This document shows, in pieces, positions 1 to 8,253 of a stretch of 10,069 bases of DNA. The notes under the pieces were generated by a model. That model was not told the origin of the DNA. It worked only from the letters and a program-made list of their open reading frames with translations, and ran no database searches. The translations under genes were made by a program, and so were the position numbers. The stretch is from Acidobacteriota bacterium (lineage in GTDB: Bacteria; Acidobacteriota; Terriglobia; Terriglobales; Acidobacteriaceae). Within the stretch, counting starts at the first letter, position 1. Each line of letters begins with the position of its first letter. The stretch lies in contig JAJXUS010000036.1 of the NCBI GenBank assembly GCA_021782675.1, positions 1 to 10,069 of the forward strand. The letters are read 5' to 3'.

Positions 1-1
1 C

Positions 2-592
2 CCGTCAGGTTCCGGCAAATCCTCGCTGTTGAACGTGCTGGGTTTTCTGGATGATGAGTGGCGCGGCGAATACTGGTTTCGCGACCAGCCAGTGCATAGC
101 CTGAATCGGCGGCAACGGGCAGACATAGCCCGCACCAGCGTGGGCATGGTCTTCCAGAGCTACCACTTGCTGGACGATCTGACGGTCGCGGAAAATATCG
201 AGCTGCCGCTGACCTACAAAAATGTAGCTGCCTCCGAGCGTCAGGCCATGGTGGCCGACATTCTTGACCGCTTTCAGATCGTCGGCAAAAAGGATTTGTT
301 TCCCTCGCAGCTCTCCGGCGGTCAGCAGCAATTGGTTGGTATCGCGCGCGCGGTGATTCACTCTCCTACCCTATTGCTGGCGGACGAGCCGACTGGCAAT
401 CTGCATTCCGGTCAAGCCAGGGAGATAATGCAGCTTTTCAAACGGCTGAATGCGGAAGGGACGACGATTGTCCAGGTAACGCACTCTGAAGAGAATGCCG
501 CCTACGGCAGTCGTCTGATTGAGCTGCGGGATGGCTGGATGGTGCGGGATTCCGCGCACACTGAATTGCAAAAGACGGAGGACGTGAAGTAA
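2..592 (+). CDS. ABC transporter ATP-binding protein, MacB/LolD type (5' end missing)
   Basis: This is the nucleotide-binding subunit of an ABC exporter. It would hydrolyse ATP at the inner face of the cytoplasmic membrane to drive a MacB/FtsX-type permease. The gene enters from the left edge, and the frame opens inside the Walker A motif (PSGSGKSS, nt 2-25), so only about the first 40 residues are missing. Reading on, there is a Q-loop (VFQSYHLLDDLT, about nt 149-184), a signature LSGGQ at nt 311-325, Walker B LLLADEPTGNL at about nt 374-403, and a switch histidine in VTHS. Two positions depart from the usual family consensus: Leu instead of Arg after LSGGQQQ (nt 332-334), and His instead of Asp in the D-loop GNL-x-S (nt 404-406). 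The stop overlaps the start of the TolC-type gene by one base (TAATG). Together with that gene it points to a MacB-like tripartite exporter. The substrate cannot be read from this subunit. Confidence 0.93.
   Translation, partial: PSGSGKSSLLNVLGFLDDEWRGEYWFRDQPVHSLNRRQRADIARTSVGMVFQSYHLLDDLTVAENIELPLTYKNVAASERQAMVADILDRFQIVGKKDLFPSQLSGGQQQLVGIARAVIHSPTLLLADEPTGNLHSGQAREIMQLFKRLNAEGTTIVQVTHSEENAAYGSRLIELRDGWMVRDSAHTELQKTEDVK
577..581 (+). promoter_or_regulatory. Ribosome binding site of the TolC-type gene
   Basis: GGAGG lies inside the last codons of the ABC ATPase gene, 10 nt before the ATG at 592. It supports the ATG of the TAATG overlap as the true start and suggests translational coupling. 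Confidence 0.6.
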
Positions 593-2523
593 TGGCAGTC
601 CATGCAACACGCATTCGGCGAGGGGCATTGGCACTCGCAACGATGGTGGCTTTCTCGGGCAGGCCGATCCCGGCACAGAACACAGCGGTGGTGTCAGCTC
701 CGGCGCTGCGACTAAGCATTCCTCACCGGGACGCTCCCTGGGCTGCGTATCTGCCATCCCGCGTATCCCCGCCAAACCTGACGAACTCCGGTTTGCTCGA
801 CTCCCTGGTGCGCGACGGGAAACTTTATCTTTCGCTGCATGATGCGATTACACTGGCGCTGGAAAATAATCTCGATATCGCCATTGCGCGCTACAACATT
901 CCCATTGCGGCGGTCGATCTGCAGCGCGCCCGCGGTGGCGGCGTAACGCTCGGCGTGAATACGGGCATTGTCCAGAACACACCGGGCGCGGGCGTGGGCG
1001 GCATTGGCGCGGCGCCTTCCGGTGCGGGAGCCGGTGGCACCTCGGGCGGCGCAGGCGGGGCCGGTGCAGGCGCATCCGGCCTCGTGCAGTCTACTCTGGG
1101 CACGGGAACCGCTGTGTCGTCGTTCGACCCCATTATCAGCGGCGCGTTTAACGTCGATCATCAGGTGCTGCCGGTCATCAATGAGCAGATTTATGGTGTT
1201 CCAACGCTGAACACTGTAACGACCAACGGCGATGTCGCGTACCGTCAGGCATTTGCTTCCGGCACGCGCCTGACTGTGCTGCTCTACAACCAGCGCCAGT
1301 CGGCCAACAGCCCCTTCTTCAACCTGTCGCCGTCGCTGTCGAGCACGTTTGAATTCAAAGTGACGCAACCGCTGCTGGCTGGCTTTGGCTTTCTGCCAAA
1401 TACGCGATATATCCGCATCGCAAAGAACAATCAGAAGATTTCGAACCTCGCGTTCAAGGCCCAGGTGATCGCGACGGTCACCCAGATTGAAAATCTTTAC
1501 TGGGATTTGTTTAACGCGTATCAGGAAGAACAGGTCAAGGAACGATCGTTGCAGTTTGCACAGCAGTCCTACAGCAACGCTCAGAAGCAATTCGGTCTAC
1601 AGGCAATCCCCGAGATGGATGTGGTGCGCAGCGAAACGGAGGTTGCAAAGCGCGCACAGGATGTGACTGTCGCTAAGACCAATTTGCAACTGCAGCAGTT
1701 ACTGATGAAGAATGCGCTCACAAAAAATCTGAACGACCCCGTCCTGCTGGCTATGCCCGTGATTCCCACCTCGGAAATCGACACGGGCGCGGTGGCCGTG
1801 CAGGGGGATGCTGGCGAGCTGGTCCAGACAGCAATGCAGGATCGTCCGGAGCTGGCTGAATCTAAAATCGACCTGCGCAACCACAAGCTGACGCTGAAGA
1901 CAGCACGCAACGCCCTGCTGCCTGCCGTGAACCTGGTTGCCTATTATGCCGGCAACGCACTGGGCGGGCAGTTGAACCCGAACTACGGGGCCGGAGCGAC
2001 GCCGGGTGCCCTGCCTCCAAACACAACCAATCTGCCGAATGGCTTCGGCGGCGTCTTACGCAACGCATTCAACAACAGCGGGCAGGAATATTTCGTAGGC
2101 GGTGAAGTGCAGATTCCCATCCGCAACCGCGTCGCAAAGGCGGATCAGTACCGCGCAGAGCTTGAATATCGCCAGTCGCAGCTCTTTCAGCAGCAGCTTC
2201 GCAAGCAGATTCTGATCGAGGTTGAGAATGCGCAGTACTCGCTCGAGCAAAGCCGGGCCCGCGTCGACTCCGCGACAAAGGCTCGCGACCTGGCGCAGAA
2301 GACCTTCCAGATCACGCAGCAGGAGCAGAAACTTGGCTCCGGCTCCAGCTTCCAGACCCTGAGCGCACAGCATGATGTATCCCTTGCCGAGTCTGATCTG
2401 GTAACCGCGATGACAGCGTATGAAAAGGCCCGCGTGCAATTGGAGCTGACCACGGGCACCACGCTCGAGGAGCACCATATCTCCATGGAGGATGCCCGGA
2501 CGGGTACGGTCAGCCAACCATGA
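592..2523 (+). CDS. TolC-family outer-membrane efflux protein
   Basis: This would be the outer-membrane channel of a tripartite exporter, forming a beta-barrel and periplasmic alpha-tunnel as a trimer. The 643-aa product starts with a Sec signal: basic RIRR at 7-10, a hydrophobic stretch at about 11-22, and a likely cleavage near PAQ-N at 27-30. Two TolC-type repeats follow. The first begins at about 80 (LSLHDAITLALENN, typical of the family) and includes coiled helices at 285-375. The second runs from about 405 to 625 and includes a long Gln/Glu/Arg-rich helix at 515-620. The protein is longer than E. coli TolC, partly because of a Gly/Ala-rich insert at residues 131-172. It starts one base inside the ATPase stop and is followed after 42 nt by the response regulator. 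It most likely pairs with a MacB-type pump encoded upstream. The general call is secure; the substrate is unknown. Confidence 0.92.
   Translation: MAVHATRIRRGALALATMVAFSGRPIPAQNTAVVSAPALRLSIPHRDAPWAAYLPSRVSPPNLTNSGLLDSLVRDGKLYLSLHDAITLALENNLDIAIARYNIPIAAVDLQRARGGGVTLGVNTGIVQNTPGAGVGGIGAAPSGAGAGGTSGGAGGAGAGASGLVQSTLGTGTAVSSFDPIISGAFNVDHQVLPVINEQIYGVPTLNTVTTNGDVAYRQAFASGTRLTVLLYNQRQSANSPFFNLSPSLSSTFEFKVTQPLLAGFGFLPNTRYIRIAKNNQKISNLAFKAQVIATVTQIENLYWDLFNAYQEEQVKERSLQFAQQSYSNAQKQFGLQAIPEMDVVRSETEVAKRAQDVTVAKTNLQLQQLLMKNALTKNLNDPVLLAMPVIPTSEIDTGAVAVQGDAGELVQTAMQDRPELAESKIDLRNHKLTLKTARNALLPAVNLVAYYAGNALGGQLNPNYGAGATPGALPPNTTNLPNGFGGVLRNAFNNSGQEYFVGGEVQIPIRNRVAKADQYRAELEYRQSQLFQQQLRKQILIEVENAQYSLEQSRARVDSATKARDLAQKTFQITQQEQKLGSGSSFQTLSAQHDVSLAESDLVTAMTAYEKARVQLELTTGTTLEEHHISMEDARTGTVSQP
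982..1107 (+). other. Glycine/alanine-rich low-complexity insert in the TolC-type protein
   Basis: These bases encode residues 131-172, made almost entirely of Gly, Ala, Ser, Thr and Pro with short GAG / GGAG repeats. The insert lies between the first conserved helix (about 80-115) and the segment that resembles the first barrel strands (about 180-260). It is most likely a flexible loop. The DNA is locally very GC-rich with short direct repeats, so its length may vary among relatives. Confidence 0.7.
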
Positions 2524-2550
2524 TTCCGGCAGTCCGCGATACCCTGATGC

Positions 2551-2556
2551 GGGGGA
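2551..2556 (+). promoter_or_regulatory. Probable ribosome binding site of the response regulator
   Basis: A GGGGGA stretch sits 9 nt before the ATG at 2566. An in-frame TGA at 2545-2547 leaves no room for a longer protein, and this ATG is the only ATG between that stop and the receiver domain. Confidence 0.5.
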
Positions 2557-2565
2557 CGGTACGCA

Positions 2566-3960
2566 ATGTCTGGCAGCAAAGAGCCGCAGCAGGCCGCGCT
2601 TAGCGGCGAGGTACCACCGGTAGTGCTCGCAATCGACGATCAGCAGCAGATCATCGACGCACTGAGTATTCTGCTGCGGGCCGCGAATTTCCGTGTGGTC
2701 GGTGCGAACTCCCCGCAGGGTGCGCTCGATCTGGTACGCAGCCACTCTTTCGACGCTATTTTGATGGACCTGAACTATTCGCGGGACACCACCTCTGGCC
2801 AGGAGGGGATGGAGCTGCTGCGGGAGATTCTGGAGGCGGACCCGCAGGTGCCGGTCGTCGTAATGACTGCCTGGGCAAGTATCGATCTGGCCGTGGAGGC
2901 CATGCGACGCGGCGCGCGCGACTTTGTCCAGAAGCCCTGGGAAAATACGCGCCTGCTGACGATCGTTGAGACACAGGTGGAGCTGCATCGGGCGCTGCGC
3001 CGTACGCAGATGCTGGAAGCGGAGAACTCTCTGCTGCGCGCTCAAGGGCGGCCGGAGATGATTGCGGACTCCGCAGCCATGCGCCCGGTGCTGGACGCCA
3101 TTGCCCGGGTGGGCCCATCGGATGCCAATATTCTCATCACCGGAGAGCACGGGACGGGCAAAGAGGTGGTGGCGCGCACGCTGCATGCGGTCTCATCGCG
3201 GGCGCAGAATGCCTGGATTGCGGTCAACACCGGCTCCCTGTCTGAAGGAGTGTTCGAAAGCGAGCTCTTCGGCCACGTGAAAGGCGCATTTACGGACGCA
3301 GGCGCTGATCGGATCGGGCGGTTTGAGTTGGCGGACCGCGGGACATTATTTCTGGATGAAATTGCCAATGTGCCCACGCGCCAGCAGGCGCGGCTGCTCC
3401 GCGTTCTGGAGGCCGGCGAGATGGAGCGGGTGGGGTCCTCGCGCACCCGTCGCGTGGATGTGCGACTGCTTTCCGCGACCAATGCCGACCTGCGCCAGGA
3501 GTGCGCCGAAGGCCGCTTCCGGGAAGATCTACTCTTCCGCTTGAACACCATTGAGATTCACGTGCCGCCGCTGCGGGAACGGCGTGAAGATATCCCCGCG
3601 CTGGCCGGACATTTTCTGGCGCGGTATGCGCAGCGGTATCGCAAACAGATCGCGGCACTGGAGGCATCTGCGCTGCAGATGCTTCTGGACCACCCGTGGC
3701 CAGGGAACGTTCGCGAACTGGAACACACGATGGAACGCGCAGTACTGATGAGTCGCGGCAACCGGATATCACCCGCCGATCTGAACCTGCAAGCGCATCG
3801 CGGGCAGACCTCCCTGGACGAGATGAGCCTTGAGAGCGTGGAAAGCGTGCTGATCCGCAAGGCGCTGGCACGCTACAACCGCAACGTCAGCCAGGCGGCC
3901 GATGCGCTGGGACTGAGCCGCGGTGCGCTGTACCGGCGCATGGAAAAATATGGCCTCTAG
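2566..3960 (+). CDS. NtrC-type sigma-54-dependent response regulator (receiver-AAA+-Fis)
   Basis: This is a cytoplasmic activator that, once phosphorylated, uses ATP to open promoters bound by sigma-54 RNA polymerase. The 464 aa show the full NtrC layout. The receiver spans about 18-140, with acidic pair D24/D25, phospho-acceptor D68, T101 and K123. The AAA+ domain spans about 165-400, with Walker A GEHGTGKE at 193-200, Walker B GTLFLDEI at 259-266 and arginine-finger region FREDLLFRLN at 318-327. A Fis-type helix-turn-helix sits at 422-464 (NVSQAADALGLSRGALYRRM). Two details stand out: the GAFTGA loop that contacts sigma-54 reads GAFTDA (240-245), and the loop after D68 is lengthened (NYSRDTTSGQEG). 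The gene follows the TolC gene by 42 nt and overlaps the kinase gene, so the kinase is its likely partner and the exporter operon its likely target. No -24/-12 promoter was found inside the window. Confidence 0.94.
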   Translation: MSGSKEPQQAALSGEVPPVVLAIDDQQQIIDALSILLRAANFRVVGANSPQGALDLVRSHSFDAILMDLNYSRDTTSGQEGMELLREILEADPQVPVVVMTAWASIDLAVEAMRRGARDFVQKPWENTRLLTIVETQVELHRALRRTQMLEAENSLLRAQGRPEMIADSAAMRPVLDAIARVGPSDANILITGEHGTGKEVVARTLHAVSSRAQNAWIAVNTGSLSEGVFESELFGHVKGAFTDAGADRIGRFELADRGTLFLDEIANVPTRQQARLLRVLEAGEMERVGSSRTRRVDVRLLSATNADLRQECAEGRFREDLLFRLNTIEIHVPPLRERREDIPALAGHFLARYAQRYRKQIAALEASALQMLLDHPWPGNVRELEHTMERAVLMSRGNRISPADLNLQAHRGQTSLDEMSLESVESVLIRKALARYNRNVSQAADALGLSRGALYRRMEKYGL

Positions 3961-5368
3961 CGAAGGCCGCAGCCCGCTCCGTTTCCTCGGCTGGCGGGCG
4001 AGGCGAGGTTCGCCTCGGATTTCGTTTGAGACACGCCTGGCTCTCCGCATGGCCTGGCTGGCGCTGCTGGCCGTACTTGCTGGCGCCGGGCTGGTGTGGC
4101 TCGGGCACAGCTCCTGGCTGCTCCGGCTGGGCGTCGCCGCCGGACTCCTGCTCGCTCTCACCGCGTTGATGCGAAGCAGTTTTCATCAGGTGGTCCGGCC
4201 GCTGCAGACGCTCTCCAATGTGGTCTCGGCCATGCGTGAAAACGAGTATTCTTTCCGCTCGCGCGAAATTCAAGAGGGCGATGCGCTTGGCGATCTGGCA
4301 GCGCAGATCAATGCGTTGAGTGGCGACCTGCGCAAACGCCGGTACCGCGAAACGGAGACATTTGCGCTGCTGGAGCGCGTGGTAGAGACGATGGATGTCC
4401 CAGTGTTTGCGTTCGACGACGCCGGCCGCCTGCAGCTCACCAACCCCGCAGCCGCGCGCATGCTGGGCGTGCCGATGGAAACGATGCTGGGCACCGACGC
4501 GGCCTCGCTGGGCGTTGCCGGGGTGCTCCGGGCTGGCGATAAGGGTGTTGTCTCGTTGACCGGAGCCGCCGGCGAGACGCGATGGATGGTGCGCCGCAGC
4601 AAGTTTTATCAAAATGCCATTCCGCACACGCTGCTACTGCTGTCGGACGTGGGTGGGGTCTTGCGGGAGCAGGAGCGGCAGGCCTGGCAGCGGCTGATTC
4701 GCGTAATGGCGCACGAGGTCAACAATTCGCTGACACCGATCAAATCGATCGCAGGCAGTCTGCGCATGACGCTGCAGCAGAGCGCCGCCTCCGCGGGACG
4801 GCCGAACCCAGTGGATATGGAACATGGACTCGCGATCATCGATGAGCGGGCAGAGTCCCTCAATCGCTTTCTGCAGGGTTACAGCCAACTGGCCAAGCTG
4901 CCGCCGCCAGCGCTGGCGCCCATCGAGATCTATCTACTGCTGGAGCGCGTCTGCAGCCTGGAGGTACGCGTGCCGGTGGCTCTGTCGGGGGACAGGAACG
5001 TCGCCATCCCGGCAGACGCGGCGCAACTGGAGCAGGCGCTGATCAACCTGATCCGCAATGCGGCCGACGCCGCCATGCAGACCAGCGCGCAACGGCCTGC
5101 GGAGGTTCACGTCACGCTGCATTGCGAGCCAGGCGCGGCGCTCATCGAGGTAGCAGACAATGGACCGGGCATCACGAACCCGGCAAATTTATTCATCCCG
5201 TTCTATACAACGAAGCCAGGCGGTACGGGGATCGGGCTGGTGCTGTCGATGCAGATTGTTGAGGCGCACGGCGGAACGCTGACCCTCACCAATCGCGCCA
5301 ACACGGCGGGCTGTTGTGCGCAGATTCGTATCCCGCTGGATGCGGGCCGCACGGACTCTGCGGTCTAG
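3950..5368 (+). CDS. NtrY-type membrane sensor histidine kinase
   Basis: This membrane kinase would autophosphorylate on His and pass the phosphate to the adjacent NtrC-type regulator. With the ATG at 3950 the product is 472 aa. It has a basic N-terminus, two membrane helices at about 34-52 and 57-74 joined by only a few residues, a HAMP-like linker at about 75-131 and a PAS-like segment at about 139-241. The phospho-acceptor is H255 in an AHEVNNSLTPIKS H-box, which resembles NtrY-family kinases. An HATPase domain follows: N-box LINLIRNAADA (N370), DNGPG (D403), FIPFYTTKPGGTGIGL (about 415-431). An in-frame GTG at 3923 would add nine residues. I prefer 3950 because it gives an 11-nt overlap with the regulator stop and has GGA five bases upstream. 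The tiny periplasmic loop means no classical extracellular sensor domain. It is the last gene of the plus-strand cluster. Confidence 0.92.
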   Translation: MASSEGRSPLRFLGWRARRGSPRISFETRLALRMAWLALLAVLAGAGLVWLGHSSWLLRLGVAAGLLLALTALMRSSFHQVVRPLQTLSNVVSAMRENEYSFRSREIQEGDALGDLAAQINALSGDLRKRRYRETETFALLERVVETMDVPVFAFDDAGRLQLTNPAAARMLGVPMETMLGTDAASLGVAGVLRAGDKGVVSLTGAAGETRWMVRRSKFYQNAIPHTLLLLSDVGGVLREQERQAWQRLIRVMAHEVNNSLTPIKSIAGSLRMTLQQSAASAGRPNPVDMEHGLAIIDERAESLNRFLQGYSQLAKLPPPALAPIEIYLLLERVCSLEVRVPVALSGDRNVAIPADAAQLEQALINLIRNAADAAMQTSAQRPAEVHVTLHCEPGAALIEVADNGPGITNPANLFIPFYTTKPGGTGIGLVLSMQIVEAHGGTLTLTNRANTAGCCAQIRIPLDAGRTDSAV

Positions 5369-5543
5369 TCGAGTAGGCTCGCTATCCGCACAAGACGAGG
5401 GAGCGGTGCGACGTGAAGTTCGTCATTCTGAGCGAAGCGAAGAATCCGGGTATTGGCTTTTCTCTGCGATGCAGCGGTTATTCGCTACACACACGATCAA
5501 ACTCGGTGCTACACAGGCACTCTCCCCTAATAGGGAAAATGCT
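5369..5543. other. Convergent intergenic region between the kinase and uppP
   Basis: About 175 bp separate two genes that end towards each other. The stretch contains one dispersed-repeat copy (see 5421-5450) and two small inverted repeats: CGAG-TAGG-CTCG at 5370-5381, and CCCTA-A-TAGGG around 5525-5535. Neither is followed by a T-run on either strand, so I do not call an intrinsic terminator. No credible gene was seen; the short reading frame through it only reads the repeat. Confidence 0.6.
5421..5450. repeat. Dispersed intergenic repeat of the HSERSEES-encoding type
   Basis: The core ATTCTGAGCGAAGCGAAGAAT (5425-5445) has terminal inverted arms ATTCT / AGAAT and an internal GCGAA / GCGAA tandem. 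From memory, this motif recurs between genes in Acidobacteriota and some other phyla, where its accidental translation gives HSERSEES in small spurious proteins; one frame here does so. Only one copy lies in the window, so the repeat status rests on recognition and not on copies seen here. Confidence 0.6.
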
Positions 5544-6416
5544 CTAAAAGCCGCGAAGGTGTAGCCAGAAGACGACACTGGCAGCGACAAGACAGTACAC
5601 GCCGAACCACCACCACTTGCCGGTTTCCAGCCACCGGCTCAGCCACTTCAGCGCCACCAGGCCGGCCAGGAACGCAAAAAACGCGCCGAGCAGGCTCGGG
5701 CCCATTGCGGATGCCAGGTTCTCTGCGCCGGTGATATGCTGCGCCTTCATCAGGCGCAATACCTCGCGCGCGATAGCTGGCGGCGTCAGGATCACAGCCA
5801 GAGCAAAGCTGAACTCTTCCGCGCGGGCGCGGCGCACGTCCATCAGCATGCCGGTGGAGATGGTTGCCCCGGAGCGCGAGAAGCCGCGGAACGGCAGGCA
5901 TAGGCCCTGCACGGCGCCGATCCATATGGACTGGCGCATCGTCAGTCCAGTTCCATCGTGGTCCATCGTTTTGCGCGCTACCTCGCGGCGGCGCAGGCCG
6001 GCGAGCAGAATCAAAATGCCCGCCGCGGCCAAAGCCGGCGCGATCAGATCCAGGCGGCCGAAGAGTTGCTCAATCTCCGCGTGCTTCGCGTGTGGAAAGC
6101 CGAACTTCTCGATGCCTTCAATCAGCCCGCCACCGATGACAGCCGTTGCAAAGGTTGCGGCAATCAACTGCAGCACGATGGTGCGGAATGTCTGTCCATC
6201 GCGAAAGTACGTCTGTCCCCATTGCCGCCAGAAGTAGACGATGACGGCAAACATCGTTCCGGTGTGCAGCATGACCAGCAGCAGCGTCATCGCCGGGGCC
6301 GTCGGGTCCATGCCCATCAACTTTTCCGCCACCACCACGTGCGCGGAACTGGAGACGGGCAGCAACTCGGCCATTCCCTGAATGATTGAGAGAACAATGA
6401 CATGCCAAAGCGACAT
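5544..6416 (-). CDS. uppP: Undecaprenyl-diphosphatase UppP/BacA
   Basis: This integral membrane enzyme removes one phosphate from undecaprenyl diphosphate, regenerating the lipid carrier for peptidoglycan and other envelope polymers. Extra copies of such enzymes confer bacitracin resistance. The 290 aa match the family length and consist of about seven or eight hydrophobic segments. The two diagnostic motifs are present: QGMAELLPVSSSAHV at 13-27 (catalytic Glu17 and His26, aligning with E. coli E21 and H30), and GFSRSGATIS at 178-187 (Arg181, aligning with E. coli R174). The first acidic position of E. coli (E17) is Gln13 here, a common replacement in the family. The ATG at 6416 has GAGG six bases upstream. 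The gene starts 53 bp after the pyrG stop on the same strand, so the two are probably co-transcribed. Confidence 0.95.
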   Translation of the reverse strand: MSLWHVIVLSIIQGMAELLPVSSSAHVVVAEKLMGMDPTAPAMTLLLVMLHTGTMFAVIVYFWRQWGQTYFRDGQTFRTIVLQLIAATFATAVIGGGLIEGIEKFGFPHAKHAEIEQLFGRLDLIAPALAAAGILILLAGLRRREVARKTMDHDGTGLTMRQSIWIGAVQGLCLPFRGFSRSGATISTGMLMDVRRARAEEFSFALAVILTPPAIAREVLRLMKAQHITGAENLASAMGPSLLGAFFAFLAGLVALKWLSRWLETGKWWWFGVYCLVAASVVFWLHLRGF

Positions 6417-6422
6417 AAGTTG

Positions 6423-6426
6423 CCTC
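6423..6426 (-). promoter_or_regulatory. Ribosome binding site of uppP
   Basis: On the minus strand GAGG lies six nucleotides before the ATG at 6416, which supports that start. The pyrG-uppP gap of 53 bp shows no clear promoter or terminator. Confidence 0.6.
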
Positions 6427-6469
6427 GCAAATTTACTAATGCATCACGCGGAATCGCTGAACGGTACGC

Positions 6470-8253
<1,784 letters not shown>

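Noticed and set aside
625..660. TTGGCAC-like sequence early in the TolC gene as a sigma-54 promoter
   Set aside because: The GC doublet is missing at the required spacing, and the site lies inside coding sequence.
2520..2603. 27-codon frame starting with an ATGA overlap at the TolC stop
   Set aside because: The overlap is tempting, but the peptide has no recognisable feature and overlaps the response-regulator start out of frame. I cannot support it as a gene, though it could act in translational coupling.
2056..3186. 376-codon open frame on the minus strand across the TolC / response-regulator junction
   Set aside because: It lies antisense to two genes with clear family motifs, its product is rich in Arg/Leu/His without any domain I recognise, and long antisense frames are expected in GC-rich coding DNA.
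5370..5381. Possible terminator hairpin after the kinase gene
   Set aside because: The stem is only four base pairs and no T-run follows.
5521..5540. CCCTA-A-TAGGG inverted repeat before the uppP stop as a terminator
   Set aside because: The loop would be too short, and no T-run follows it on either strand.
5316..5564. 82-codon plus-strand frame running from the kinase end through the intergenic gap
   Set aside because: It reads the dispersed repeat (giving HSERSEES) and the last bases of two neighbouring genes; this is a known kind of spurious protein.
5617..6237. 206-codon plus-strand frame opposite uppP
   Set aside because: It is antisense to a gene with intact active-site motifs, and its composition (Arg, Ser, Pro, Ala) is typical of a shadow frame.
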